A DNA stretch of 64,000 nucleotides from Meandrina meandrites (taxonomy: Eukaryota > Cnidaria > Anthozoa > Scleractinia > Meandrinidae): positions 9,527,001-9,591,000 of the forward strand of contig OY855912.1 in the NCBI GenBank assembly GCA_963693305.1. The letters are read 5' to 3'. Both the position numbers and the translations under genes were made by a program. Shown one piece after another: positions 26,178-39,638 of this stretch. The stretch's first letter is position 1, and each line of letters begins with the position of its first letter. Below the pieces are notes generated by a model, which saw only the letters and a program-made list of their open reading frames with translations, was not told the origin of the DNA and searched no databases.

Positions 26178-28189
26178 ATGGCGCAAGTTGTGACAGCCCA
26201 ACCTGGAACGACTTTTGTTGTACAAGAACCCCAAGTTCTTAGGGACTGGAATTCAGGCGTGTTTGCCTGCTTTGATGACATGGGCAGCTGTAAGTTGACC
26301 GTGTTTTATCAGTTTGTTTTTCAGTTATTTAAAGGGACACTGTCACGAGCATAACTTCCAAAATTCAACAGCCCAAAAACACGTTAACACCATTGGAAAC
26401 CTATTAACAGTGGTCAAGTTTTCTTAAGACTACTATACCAGTGAATCGAAGCTAAATATAGAGTGATATCACTGTGATACCATCGCGAGCTTTTGATCTC
26501 AACTTGAAAAAGTCAGCCTGACTTTTTCAAGTCTCTCCTTGTGGTTTGGAAAAATTGAAACTATTTACGGTCACCCTCTTCTTTAAACAATTCGCAAGAT
26601 ATCCTTCCCTTTACGTTCTATAACCATTTCCTGCATGGTTCAGTGAAAGTACTTAGTCGAAATTTTGGTGCCGTTTTGCTAAAAAAGCCAAAAAATGTCT
26701 GTGACAGTGTTCCTGACAGTGTATTTGTATCACACACAAAGCGGTGTATTACAGGTCATCACGCAAGCTTCTCGTCACGGGTTGCGTGACAATAAAGTTG
26801 TGTGATTCAGTTTTGTTGTTTGTTTACAGGCCTCATGGGCTTGTGCTGCCCTTGCATCCAGGTGGGCACCATCTCCAACCGTTTGGGTGAAGGGTTTATC
26901 TATGGTTGCTGCTTATTTGATATTGCTACATTCACCCTCAGGGCCAAGTTAAGAACAGAGCAGCATATTCAGGTAAGTGTACTTATGAAATTTTACAGTT
27001 TGAATCTAGTTCTTTTGCAGCCTGTTTCTAGGCATAGAAACAGTCTGAGAGGACCAGGGCATTCTTTACATTTGTTAAAATTACTATAAATGGCAAAATA
27101 GACTACGGGCATGTCGTCTTCAGTACCTTAATGTAAATGTTATGTAAATGTAAAGCTTAATTAAGTCTCCCAATCAGAGCTTTTCACATTCTTGTCTCCA
27201 TAGCCCTTTTCGTTTCTCTTAGCCAGCCGCCTGACGCCATAGCACAAGAAACAAAGGGTTCTTGGGACATAGGATTTTTGAATTAATTCGAATTTTTTGG
27301 ATTGAGTGTTGAAAACAAAGAAATCTTGAACGAAAGTAAAAAAACGCCAAGACTGTGCCACATAGTCTTTAGAAACTTCACGCCTGCATACATGAAGACC
27401 GGAAGTCATAGAAACTGGGACTGGAAATCTTGTGTCCCCAGAGCCCTTTGTTTCTCGTGTCAAGGCCCCGCCGGCTAAGAGAAGCTAAAAGGGCTATGGG
27501 GACGAGAATGGGCTTTTCAGAGTCTTAGTCTGTCGAGAAACAGAGAAAGAAATAGAAGAAGCGAAAAAGAAGAACAAGAATCTAGAGAATATATCGTGTT
27601 AGATGGCCTAACGAAAACGCACCGCAGTACGGTTCACGCTTCGCGTTCTTGGAACTAAGGATAAAGAGAGACAGCTCGTAGTCCAAAGGCAAGATTCTGT
27701 TTGTAGCTTTTCTTTTATCGCTCTCCTGACCTACCTTAAAATTCCGGTTATAATCCCCCCCCCCCCCCCCCGGTTATAGGCCAATCTACCTGGAAATAAA
27801 ATCTATAGGCCATCTACCTGGAAACAAAAAAATACATCCGCCCCCACTCGATATAAGCCCCGCTCTGCTGGATGACAGTACTGAACAGGGCTAAATGACT
27901 CTTTAACGTAAAAACGTATTTCGATCAACACTGCCGTGGCTCGCTTCGAAACGTTGTCTTATTCCGCTTATAAGCCCCCCCCCCTCCCCCCCTCCCTCAC
28001 CCTGTTTATAACCCCACCCAAAAGCCCTTACGGTACGATGTTGTATAAGACCAAGGCTTAAAACTGGAATTTTACGGTATGTTGTTCTTTTATCAGGGCT
28101 CTCTTTGCAACGATGCCTTGCTTATCATGTTCTGTCCCAGCTGTGTTTTGTGCCAGATGGACCGCGAGCTCAATGCCATGGGCAAGTGA
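26178..28189 (+). CDS. PLAC8/cornifelin-like protein, gene 1 (3 exons)
   Basis: Exons 26178-26289, 26830-26972 and 28097-28189 join in phase with GT..AG introns to give 115 residues. Exon 1 encodes a short N-terminus with RDWNSGVFACFDDM. Exon 2 encodes CLMGLCCPCIQVG, the CCPC motif of the PLAC8 family, plus GFIYGCCLFDI. Exon 3 encodes the Cys-rich end (FCPSCVLCQMDREL). Family members are small Cys-rich proteins often at membranes; some plant and fungal members affect cell size or metal tolerance, and the function here is unknown. An upstream TTG is not the start. AATAAA lies at 28511. The next gene is its tandem copy. Confidence 0.92.
26332..26713. mobile_element. small inverted-repeat element in intron 1 of PLAC8 gene 1
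   Basis: Begins AAAGGGACACTGTCACG and ends GTGACAGTGTTCC. It is related to the 362-bp element at 39639, but its 3' target site is decayed. Confidence 0.5.
27170..27524. mobile_element. foldback element in intron 2 of PLAC8 gene 1
   Basis: Arms of about 50 bases (CATAGCCCTTTTCGTTTCTC on the left, its partner with AAAGGGCTATGG on the right) are inverted around a 250-base centre. Confidence 0.5.
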
Positions 28190-28510
28190 ACTACTTTACT
28201 CCGTGATGAGGAGACGGATGTCCATGCATCGTTTTAAACCTGTTTTGGCTTTTCACTCTTATTTCTTTTATTTTAGTGCGAGGTAATAGGTTACGTTATA
28301 GCGTTCTATTTAGATATTTTGATTTTAACTTGTCTATGGTTTGATTAGTCGAGTATCTTTTTTTAGAGGGGTTGTTTATTTTCAGTTCAGTTCGATCTTA
28401 AAGCATAGTGTGTGTGTTTATTTTTTCAGTATTTTATCTTATTTACACGCTGTAGAGCCAGATTATATATCCAATGCTAAATTGTCACCCGTAAGTAAGA
28501 AACCGTACTT

Positions 28511-28516
28511 AATAAA
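28511..28516 (+). other. polyadenylation signal AATAAA, PLAC8 gene 1
   Basis: AATAAA 322 bases after the stop of gene 1. Confidence 0.5.
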
Positions 28517-28572
28517 GTGCATTTTTAACCCATCTATCAAGTTGTGATTTGTTTGTCGACTGTCAAGCAATT

Positions 28573-29100
28573 CAGTGGAACTCCGATTTAATGAACCCTT
28601 TGGTAACGAGGTTCCCGGTATAACGAACGATTGAACTATATTCGTCATGTTCGTCAGCCTGGCCAAATTTACTAACAACTATGGAAAGACTACCCTGGCA
28701 TGACATTTTCCATTCCCTTGGCACTTCGTTAACTCTACCTCGATCTCGTCACTTACTACCTTAATGACAAGGAAATGTTTACGTGCTGCACTACACTTAA
28801 ATTCCCAAATCACAAATCTTCATATTACAAATCGGGTACGAAACTGATAGAGTGGTTTTACTTAACCTGTGAAATAGTAACTAAACTTTTAGATAGTATT
28901 ACACACCAATTCCATTGTTTTCTTTTGTTAAGTTTTGACTATTGCGCACTAAATTGGCACATGTTGTTTCACAGGTCAAGTAAAACCACTCTTACTAGCC
29001 ATTGTACGTCGATTGTCAGAAACCCCATATCACGAATCTTTATAACACAAATCTCCCGATATCACGTCGCTATCACAAAATTACTCCAGTGATTTACACA
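28573..29100. repeat. host repeat with CAGTGGAAC start and foldback
   Basis: CAGTGGAACTCCGATTTAAT begins a copy of the repeat that the Polinton interrupts. At 28848-28993 an inverted pair, GAGTGGTTTTACTTAACCTG and its partner, forms a foldback. The right end of the element was not found with confidence. Confidence 0.5.
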
Positions 29101-29500
29101 AGCCCCCGTTCCCGCCACCGCCAACAACGCTAGAGACCACGTGACCGGAGTGTCGAGAGCAAGGAACTTGCAGGTAAGCCGATTCCGTCAGTATTTTACT
29201 GCTACCTGTGTAAATTTCTCTTGTTGTGGCGACTTTCCTTTTTTAACAGACACGACCTGTGCTGTGAATGATTAAATTTGGGGCCTGATTTGAATGAGAG
29301 CTGTAAATCCTCAAGGAAATATGTAAAGATGGCGGGAAGAAAGAACGAAAACAAAGATGGCGGGAGCGAACATATTTTTGCCGAGAACTGCGGCGTTTAT
29401 GAATTTTAAGTCGTTTTAGTGTCAGTTAGTCATGAATTCAACGTGTTTTGAATCGTTCTTTTTTATCTAAGCTACTTACAGAGTTTGTAAGAATTCTATC

Positions 29501-32332
29501 ATGACGCAAGTTGTGACAACACAACCTGGAACGACTGTTGCTGGACAGCAAACCCAAGTTCTGAGGGACTGGAATTCAGGTCTATTTGCCTGTTTTGATG
29601 ACATGGAAAGCTGTAAGTTAACCGTATCCTATTTATTTATTCTGCTTTTGAGTTTTGATCAGGGCAAAGGAAAACTATGACGGAGTAGTGCTCTTTCGTG
29701 GTATTGCCGTCTCACTTAATTTCAAGCATGTGATTGGTTCTAAAATGACATGCTTACCGTTTGGCTTGCACAGTGCAACTGACAACTTTTACTGTACACT
29801 AATACATCTCTACGATTTACTCGATGTAAAAGAGAGCTTGATGAAGACGAAGACGAAAAGCTTCAAACAGTCAGTTAGTAATTCACAGCGCTTGCTTGCT
29901 CGGGTAACTTGTTTTTCGGAACAAGTTTAGGTTAAATAAAGTTAATTTTCGTCAAGCTTTACTGTTTTGTCGTTGCTCAGCACTTTGGAAAACCTCACTT
30001 AGATACACTGTATGAATTTCGTTTAGTTTCTGCGAGACAATTTACGGCTGAAGTTGAAATTCAAGTAACTTGCTGCGAAGCTAAAAATGCTATTGCGTGC
30101 TCGGTATTTGTGCTTAACTCTTCGCGAATAGTAAGAATTTATCACCAGAATCACCAGAATTTATCAACTAATTGTGATTTTGAGCCTGACGGCAAATACC
30201 ATATTATATTGACGGCTAGTTGGGAGAAAATATATTCCGTATTGGGCGGAGTCGCGAAAAATTACACTTTATTTGGCATGTTGCCGAAGAAAGCATTAAT
30301 CCGATGTTTTAGCGTCTTTAATTAATATATGAATGAAATAATGCGTTTAACAATGAACACTGAACATAAAAAAAGTTTGTCAGAAAGTAAGGCAAGTCTA
30401 TTTCCAGTTCTGCTGTCATACATTTTGTCGACTCCACTCGATCCGCGATTTATTCAGTAAATTTGCACCTTTGGATTAAAAACAAATAAAATACACTGTT
30501 ACTTCAATTTTATGTAAGCATTTCTTTTAGGGCTGAATAAATTCATGCCTCTATCCGTTTCATTTGCCCAGCTTGTTTTGCAAGGCAATCATTTGACCGC
30601 TAGGCAACACCGTCAGAAATGACAGCGATATTTGTTTCTAAAAAAGAAATTCTGAACAATTTATAAATCGCGTTAATTAGTAAATATATCGTTAGTTATG
30701 AATATATCATACTCTCAAAAGAAATAAACTTCTGTTCCGTTGTTCATTGTTGCCATTTATGTCCCGGGGGGTGATTTGTGACCATTAGATGGCCCATGCA
30801 TTTGAACACCATTTTTGACCCGAGGAAAGGAAATTTGTACAACCAAAATTACAAAAGTTGAGGACGGTTTCCCCTGAACATTCGAGCAATAAGTGTTAAA
30901 ATTATTTACCAAAATTCTGCTCAAAGGCCGGTAACGTTTTGTATAGTATTTGAACCATCTCACTGTAATTCATTTCTATAAGTGACCCCGCGGTTACATT
31001 CTAAAGCATTCTCGAGAAACTTAATGTCAAACCTCGTGAAAATGCTAAAAATGCATGTTTTTTTTTTGTTTTGAACTGATTTGAAACATCCGTTTTTACT
31101 TAAACATGGATAACTTCAAATTCACTTTTCTTCGCGGAGTCAGCTTCAGGGCTAAAGTTTCGATACGTTCTTCTTAACTGTATTCAAACTGTTAACATGC
31201 TTTGATTTTTTTTCCTTTACTGCTTGATTGTTCTCTTAAGTGCCCGGGATTTGCCTGGTACGTTATATCATCTAAAGTTTTACAAAGAAAATAGTGCATG
31301 GGCAGATTTAATGCAGCACGTATATTTATCACAGCTAATATTTTGTGTAATGGGGGAAATTGTCAGAAAGTCAGCCCTGAAGTGATGTTATTAAGTTATA
31401 TTGTTTGTGTCCAGGTCTGATGGGGTCCTTCTGCCCTTGGTGCCACTTGTGTAGCATCTCCACTCGTATGGGTGAAGGGTTTGCTTATGGCTGCCTCTGT
31501 TATGAAGTCGCCCCATTAACTCTCAGAGCCCAACTAAGAGCACAGCAGCATATTCAGGTCAGTGCAAGTTCTCTTAAAATTATTGTAGGCCATGTTACAC
31601 GAGGCAACTCTCCTTGCAATTGGCAATGCAATATACCGTGCCGCTTGCATTGCAGCAATTTCACGTGTAACGCACAACTTTTGCAAACTGTAATGCAACA
31701 AAATGTTGCATTGCGAGTTGCAAGAAAGGTAGAACTGTCTTCTACTTTCAAGCAACGTTGCGAGCCACGTTGCTGCGTGTGGCATGTCAAGCGCAGCTTG
31801 CAACACAATTTTACGAAGAAAATTTCCAGCGCGTGCGTTGCGAATTGCGAAAAGATTTGCGAACTTTTGACACCCTGTCTGCAACTTGCAATGTTTTCAC
31901 TCGTCATTGCCTCGTGTAGCAGCGCAGGGCATTGAGCCGTCACGCAACTTTTAGCCGTCACGCAACGCATACAGGAAAAGAAGCGCTTTGTAACCACAGC
32001 TCAGTTTAAGGTGTCATATCGCCTTCTTGCTTCTCGGTCTCTTTCTGTTTGCTGTTTCTATGTAGCTGGCTATGAAGATTATAATTTGAGGTTTTACTGA
32101 AGCAATTTTGTATCTTTTCATAAGACCGTAGTAACGCACGTGGCATACCGTGACACATGGGGTGGACTCTTCCCAGGTAGCTACAGTCGTTCTTGGTACT
32201 AAACTCTTTCTACCCCGGACCTTGTTGTTCTTTTATCAGGGCTCTCTTTGCAACGATGCCGTAGTTGGAGTGTTCTGTACCAACTGTGTTTTGTGCCAGA
32301 TTGACCGCGAGCTCAAAGCCATCGGAAAGTGA
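29501..32332 (+). CDS. PLAC8/cornifelin-like protein, gene 2 (3 exons)
   Basis: Exons 29501-29612, 31415-31557 and 32240-32332 have exactly the same lengths (112, 143, 93) and phases as gene 1 and give 115 residues. The PLAC8 motif region reads CLMGSFCPWCHLC, so the central CCPC of gene 1 is changed to FCPWC. The ends are nearly identical (GSLCNDA start, CVLCQIDREL). A 5' UTR exon probably ends near 29172, followed by an intron whose acceptor TTACAG lies about 24 bases before the ATG. The sequence upstream of this gene recurs at 16.5 kb. AATAAA lies at 32545. Confidence 0.92.
31590..31925. mobile_element. foldback element with TTGCAA-rich core, intron 2 of PLAC8 gene 2
   Basis: GTTACACGAGGCAAC on the left pairs with TTGCCTCGTGTAGC on the right. 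The centre has many TTGCAA/TTGCGA words in both orientations. Three overlapping ORFs in it are by-products of this composition. Confidence 0.55.
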
Positions 32333-33547
32333 ACTGCTTCGCTTTGTGACGAGTGGATGGACGTTTGTGCATCATCCGTTTGAGCCTTAATTAACTCTTT
32401 CTTAGCTCCCTCACATTAGCGCTTTAGTTCTTTCTCTTGTTTTTTTTCAGTGCGAAGATTTTGACTATGTTGTAACCAGTCATTGTCTTATCAGTTTTAG
32501 AAACTGTACTCTTTGTCTGTTAAGAAGTTGTTAGCTGGTTTATGAATAAAAGGACTAATCAGCAATACTTGGTTCGCCACTTCGTGTTCTCTCTCGAACA
32601 TGTGCAAACTATAGACGATGAATAGCGTTTGCGTGTGGCAGGCTACGCAGTCCCAATCTCTAAAATAAAATGGCTTTAAAAAGGCTGCGCGTTTTGAAGC
32701 GTGACCCGATTGCTATGCGCAAGCGTGACCTTAACGACCCTTCCCCGGGACCCCTCTACCACAAATTGCGCGTTCGCTACGCCCTTACGTCACTCTGGTC
32801 CGGACACGGTGGTCAAGTGCAAGAATTCGACACCACTTCTGCTTTGTATCTTCTTAAATTTCGTAAGAGTTTGAAACGAAATGTGCAAGAAGACAATTGT
32901 TAATTCCTTATTCATCTATGATGTACAAAGCTTGAGTTTTCAACAAATTGAAAGTAGAAATTTCACAAATTTGAGATATTTCGTGGCGGTAGTTTTGGTG
33001 AGAACTGCGCACGTGCAGTGTATATGAGCGCTGTGAAGGCGTTGCAAATTGCCGCTTTGCGCTCACGGCACTTATGTTAACGCAACCCAAACGATAGCGC
33101 TATCCGACATGGATATTTATCTTCAATCAGTAATCTTAATTTTTTCTCTTATGAGTAAGGCAGAAGTCAATAAGTATCGGAGTAGGGCACGTGACAATCA
33201 TTCGTTGAACATTAAACCGGCCCGTCAACCAAGCAGAAGGGATTGGTCACATTTTTTTCGAGTTGCCACTTTTCCAGAAGCTTCGATAAACCACCTATCT
33301 CGTCCTCCCCCTCCCCCTCCCCTGCCCCTACCCCTATCCCCCTCCTCCGATACATAGTGACTATTCCCTACAAATATATCTATTTTAAGACAGGCTTGGC
33401 CTTGCCTGGCCCGGCAGTCTTGCAGTAAAGAAAGACGAACAAACCAGTAAAAGCTGCTCTAATAATTTAATTCGGCATATACAGTTACTTTTGATATTTT
33501 AAGGTCTTTCAAAGACTCATAAATAAACAAATCGCTTGCGATTGTTC
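32333..33547. other. intergenic stretch between PLAC8 gene 2 and the ADAM gene
   Basis: AATAAA for gene 2 at 32545-32550, then no recognised gene. A C-rich CCCCTCCCC run lies at about 33305-33345. The 77-residue frame at 32670 is listed as rejected. Confidence 0.5.
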
Positions 33548-36500
33548 TTAAATAACAATGACTTTGACTCGTGTTTCACTGTTGCGTTTCTTACTCGTAT
33601 CTTGCAACACAAATTTCTGGTGCTTGTAATGCCGTTTATAACTACAGAGGCCTACTACAAGAAGAAGAATGATCAGAGTTACTAAACTCACAAACACAGC
33701 AGTATAAACTACTTTGGATTCTACTTCTTGGAGAGTGGTTGGACGTACAGTTACAACCGTTGTCGTTTTTGAAACTGTAGACGGTTTCGTTGTGGATAAA
33801 TAAGTTGTCGCGGTGCTGTGGAGCAATGTTTTGATCGGCTCACTTGCTTTAGATGTAGGTTTGACATCAGAGATCTTTTCACTGCAAGAAATGCCCGTCC
33901 ACGGTTCGAAACAGTGACATTTACCTTCATTGCTACATAATCCATTACCTGAGCAGTTTTTGGCACACCGTAACAACTTTTTAAGTAGTACATTTATGGA
34001 AACACACTGGCGGCCCAGGCACACTTTCGAGTCACCACATTTCGTTCCCTCTTGCGTCATGGCTGCATCAGGTACATCCACGCCCATTTGTAAGCTAGTC
34101 CCTTTGCATGTGATTACTTTACCATCAACAGACCACCGTGAGCTCATCACATCTCTTTTTATGCCTTTTGCAGGCCATGGAGTTCTTGCAAGGCACCACA
34201 GTTTGCCGCACTTTGCGTCCTGCAGTTGGCAAGCTCGATATTTTCCTTTCTTTGACTTACGACAATGTCCAAACTTGTCGCCGCGTGTATTGTGATAATT
34301 AATGCACTTATCTGGACCTGATACAGCATTGCGGCCCCAGAGATCCTGACATTGCTTTTCATGTGTCTGACATTCTCCAAGATAACAGTACGCGGTGCTG
34401 TTTGCACAAGGATAACCATTGTGGACGTAAACATTTTGGGGACAAATCCCGGAAGATCCCGTGCAAGATTCCGGGATGTCACATTCGTTTGCCTTCTCTC
34501 TGCAAACAGTTCCACTCTTTTTGAACCTACACTTTTCACAGCAGGCGCCATCAGCACACTGAGCATGTGCACGCAGCTTGCAGGTCACGTGATCGCAACA
34601 AGTGTCTCCCTCATCGGCGCATTCCTGCGCGGTTCCACAGTCGCACTCCTCGCCGCCTCCAACCATCCCGTCTCCACAAACGGGACCTCCGAACAAAGTT
34701 CTAGGAACGTTAAAAAGGCACGACCCCAAACCTCGTGTTAAAGTAGTCTCAAGCCCCGTCAGACTACAATTGCTGAACTCAGTGGCAGGCTCGCGGCCGA
34801 CATGATCGCTCATCACGCACGCGCCCGAGTCGCGCATGTTACACACGCAGTGAGGAAGGTCTTCATCGTGATACATGCCGAACACGTGACCCAGCTCGTG
34901 GGCGAAAGTGTTTGCGGTGAAGGCGGCGTTGCGGCTGTAATCCTGAATCACGCCAGCGGACTTCCGCGTGCAAATCGTCATAATCTGCGCTTTGCCGCGA
35001 ACGGAGTCTTTCAGTGAGACTCCCGTTAAAAGTTTCGTTACATCATTTGGATGCTTTTGAAGCAGTACCTTTTTTCTGTATTTAAACAGGTTTGACAAAT
35101 AAGTCTCCGCATCGTCGTCCGCTTTCACTTTATCCGCGATGTCCCACGTTTCTATAGCAACCAGCGCAACGCGCACGTTCAGCGGTTTAAAAATAACATC
35201 CACAATATTTGCAATCTGCTTTGCGCGCAGATTAGTCTTTGTCAGGTTCTTTCCACAAGCTTCAAACTGCTTGTGATCGTTTATTATAACTAGTTCAACG
35301 TATTTGGTTTCGGTAAAGACGTCCCTACGAATTCTTCTTCGAGTTTTCAAGTTGTCAATAGATCTTTTCGAAAACTGTCGTTTGCTATCTTTTGTGTGAA
35401 TGCTCTCGTCTTGTACTATTCCTGGTTCGGCTGAGTAATATTTGTTCAAATTAAAATCTCTCATTCTGTAGAATAAATGAAGGAAGTTGTCTGTTGGTTC
35501 AATATAGTAAGACGTGTACCCATCGTAAATCAAACCTTCAATCCCTTCACAAGTACTAAGGGACACTGTCGACCTTTCCCTACCCCTCACAGTGCCGTGG
35601 TAGAAGCAATGATTGATATTTTTCCTGTTCGTTACAGAGTCATTAAAGTGCTCGTGTCTTTCAAGATATTGCGAGGTAAATAGGCCGCGATTTTGATACA
35701 AGTCGAGTGTAAAGTTTTGCTGAAAAGCCGTGAATGTAATTTCTGTCTTTATCTCGGAGTTCCACACCTGCAAAACAAAGATGTTTTAAATAATTAGTGT
35801 GTTTATTGCATCTTATGTTTTCGACTGACCTTCACCTTTAGCGGTGATCTTTAATGTATGGTCCAATCGGTAAGGTTAGTTAACTATAGTAGCTATTATA
35901 TTATAAATTTTTGGCGTTTTTTCAAGATGAGACAGTTTATTTTTGGCATTTTTTGTTTTGATTCATTGTCCGAAATAGGCTTGTTATCAATAAGTGTAAA
36001 TTTAAACTGTGATTAGGTGGCTGTAAAAATATTTTCTCTTGCCTAAAGGTACAGTCAACGCTGTCTTAAATAAGACGGACACTTGGTGTTGGTCCCTGCC
36101 GTTTTTCAGTCATTTTACTGTAACTAAACTCCCTAAAAGACAGACACCTCTCTAAGACGCGGACAGTTGGAGCCGATCCCGATAGTGTCCGTTTTGGAGA
36201 GATTTGACTGTATGGCTTCAATGTGTTTGCCACGATCCAGGTACGCAATACGTGCACAGGGTGTTTGTTGGTTTTATCTCAGAATTCTGCATTCGACCAG
36301 ATCGGCTCTCGATAGTTGATTCCAAATACTGAAACTACAATTACCTGAAAGACGTGTCTTTTGATTGAAAACGTTCAATAAGATTTAGTTCGCAAAAATC
36401 ACCGTAAAAACGTGCTAGTTCAGCCTTTATTTAAGTCAGAAATTATGGCTCACTATAGAATCACGGCTGAGATGAGCGCTCCCTGATCTGTCAGCCCTTT

Positions 36501-37769
36501 TCTTCCAAAATAGCAGTAGAACATCACTTCTTTCTTGGCGTACATTATATAAACAATCCAATGAGATAGGGAGAGAAATAGATCGGAAGTACTTGTGAAA
36601 TACTTGAGAAAAATTCCGTTTGCGTCTTGGGTGCAGACATTCCTTTGTGTTCACCCAAGTCCTCTGCTGTGTTTGTTTTGTAGACAAAAGGAAAAAACAC
36701 CCACTTAAAAACTCCTAAAAATTTCTCACGGCTTGAACTGCGTGATTCAAGTGCACAGAATAACATCGCATGCAAGCTGGGACACATATTTTATTGATAA
36801 CCTTTGGTTGTTCGCGTATTTGTTGATGTCATCTTGGTTTCATGATGTCAGTCTGTTTTCAAATCAGCGCTCCTGAAATATTGATGCATTTAACGCTGTG
36901 TTTTACACTTGATCGCTTTTCCTACAAAGTACACTTTCGCAAACAATAAAACAGCGTGAATCGCCGCATGGGTCCATATCTGTTTTTTCAGCGCGTGATG
37001 ATTGTCACAAAAGCAAATTATTCCGTCAAATAACCTCCTGTTCGTTCAAATCATGAATATTAATTATCTCTTAAGTTTCCAAATTAGTTCACCTTCCTTC
37101 GATAGTTTCTAAAGGTCGGCTTTTCTTCCCGGGGAGCCTAAAAAAGCTGAATAAAAACGATATCTAAGTAATTCTCCGCAGTCTAGCTGCAAATGCGATT
37201 AATTTCATATTGGTTTCGGTGTGACAAATATCTGATGGATATTGATGTTCGACATCACGAACTGAGAGCTTAATCGCGTGAATGTTTTTATACATCGCAC
37301 AAATAAACTTAAGGAGAATATTGCACATTTCGTGGCGACGGTGGACTGTATTCATTCGTAATATAAGTGGCAGTGGTTTTTTTCAAGTCTCTGGTAAGCC
37401 ACGTACGTCGGATTTTTTTCTACGCCTGGTGGTTTTTGAAGGACACATGCCGGTTCGAAACTCAATGCAAACGGTGAAACCCCAACCCGAGCCGTTTGTT
37501 GGCGACTCTCAGCGTTCCTAAAATAGCTTTAATTCACTCACCGTTTCTGTAACGTCGTCCAGGTCCCTAGATTTCCATGTCTTGCGTTCTCCAGCGATAT
37601 ATTTTAACTTGGGTTTTACATATTGAAGATTTACCAGCTGGCTAGCTTTGGAGGCCAAAGTGTTGCCAGACGCTAATTTTCCACCGCGCTTTTCTTCGAC
37701 ACATCTTGTAAACTGCACCAAAAGTTGTATTTTAAGAAATACCCAGAACGGAAACGAAATCACGACCAT
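33548..37769 (-). CDS. ADAM-family membrane metalloprotease (2 exons)
   Basis: Exon 1 (37769-37542) encodes a signal peptide (MVVISFPFWVFLKIQLLVQF) and the start of the prodomain; exon 2 (35767-33548) encodes the rest. They join in phase 0 (GTGAGT donor, TTTTGCAG acceptor) for 815 residues. In order: prodomain with a furin-type RRRIRR site, zinc protease with HELGHVFGMYHDE near 364 and a CVMS Met-turn, disintegrin domain (about 433-531), Cys-rich domain, EGF-like module (about 670-705), threonine-rich stalk, one membrane helix (about 762-785) and a short basic tail. Catalytic His residues and Glu are intact, so it should be an active sheddase. Which vertebrate ADAM it is closest to cannot be told here. 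Unusually, almost the whole protein is in one 2.2-kb exon. Confidence 0.94.
36052..36210. mobile_element. 159-bp TA-flanked inverted-repeat element in the ADAM intron
   Basis: CAGTCAA at the left and TTGACTG at the right are inverted, with TA on both sides. It fits a pogo/Tc1-type MITE. Confidence 0.55.
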
Positions 37770-39638
37770 ATCCACTTTGCTGAGTTGATCCCGAAGTGAT
37801 AATAGATCGCAAACTGTCCGTTGTAAAAATAAGAGAATGAAAGCCAACAGGATTGTAATATTTCGACTTGGTCAGTCTGGGTCAGTGTGAAAATTGATGT
37901 GTATTGAGAAATGCTGAATGTTAATTGTTCGTCAGCATCAAAGGGGCTTTCGTAACGTGAAACGAACTGTTTCAATCTGGTTCTTAACACAGAATCAATC
38001 AAGTAAATGTAGCGCCTCTTACGTTTCAAACCTTCTGCCATTCCACTGAAGCGCACGCGTTCCGCCGGAAATTGTTGACATCTAAATATTTTCCCTTTCT
38101 ATTCGTTGCCTTGTGACAGTTCTTGATAGCGTCGTAAATTCTGATTGTGAAGGTCAGTAGCAATTAATTTGACTTCTAACACTCCAGGGCTGTTTTATCT
38201 CCTGGCTCTGAAAACGATCAGAAATAGAGAAGACTGGATAAAAAAAAACGCCGAACAAGAACAGTTATAGATGTTGCGATAACTGAAAGTAGTTTGCCTA
38301 TGTGTTTACACTTATGCCGGCGGATCAGTAATTGGGCTGCCATAATCCGCTCATTGTCTTTGAATGAATAGGACAAATAATGAACGAACCGCAGCTGAAA
38401 GAACAATGACTTAAAAAAAGCTTAAGAAAGATTAAGCTGACCTACGTTATTACTTTAAACTGTGTAAATTATCCGCGCGCGTTTGATGTTATCTTGGTTA
38501 CACAGACGCCTTTTGAAAAAGCGATGAAAAGAAGTGTTCTTCCCTAACGACCTGTCGCTCAGTCACCGCATGTGTCCAATAATCTAATTATTTGTCAACT
38601 CAAGCGTAATATAATAATAATAATATATTTGTTATTTTTTATTATGAGTGGTGGATTGCTAGAAAAAGCTTCTTCAAGTTTCAGGAAACACATTTTTTTT
38701 CCCGATTTCATAATCATAATTAGCAAAGTTAAAAGGGTATTATTATCTCAAGCAAAACGACCGAACGTGTGGAGCTAGCTGAATTTCTTTGAATAGGTCA
38801 AGTTGAAAGGGCGTAGGAAACATTTTACAGGATAACGAAAGAAAGAATTGTTTTATTGATGCGCTTTTGTCCATTTTACAAAAACCCGGTCAAAAAACAG
38901 ACTGTATTCACGGATATACACTGAACTACATTTGAGAGTTAACTTCAAGTTTCATGATAAGACTAACCAGGGGCTTTGTGATAAGGCAGTGTCAACCTAG
39001 TCAATCATAAAGTCACTTTGTGTCAACATGACAAGTAGCTCACTAAACCGATAATGAATAAAAGCATGAATGAAATGTGCGGTATAATTTACAAAGTCGA
39101 AACGATAACAATTTCCGTGTGCTGTAGTCAATACAAAGGACTTCTTTAGTCAATACCTCTTTTGACGAATCACAGCCTGTGGTGTATAAAGAAAGACCAC
39201 TGTATTCTCAGCAGATTTTGATGAGGCCGTCTAGAGCGTTGTAATGAATGAATTGTCTGCAGCGACATTGAAATAAATATCTTACGAGATATGCTGTTGC
39301 TAATATATGAGCTCCCGGATCTCGTGGGGTTTTTTTTTGTATTTTTGTACCTTTTTTTTATGTCCGACGGCGGCTGTTAGAATTCAATTATAATTGTAGC
39401 AAGATGCTATATTTCTTATCGCACCACAAGACATTGCAAATTACTGCGTTCCGTGCATACGATGAATTGGTCTTTGGCCAACACATTGCTGCCTGATTAA
39501 ACAGATCAGTAGGCTCATTGCAGTCAGGCTTAATCACTGTAAACCACGACAGTACTTTGTATTCTGTTGCTTTGATGAAATAAAATATGTTCTGTTGGAT
39601 AAGAAAATTGTTCTCGTGGGCAGTGCTGATAGCTTTAA

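Noticed and set aside
31554..31997. Overlapping ORFs of 116-176 residues on both strands
   Set aside because: They cross a foldback element full of TTGCAA words in intron 2 of PLAC8 gene 2.
32670..32903. 77-residue ORF starting MALKRLRVLK, like the first residues of ubiquitin-conjugating enzymes
   Set aside because: The similarity ends after a few residues and no catalytic Cys region or splice continuation was found.
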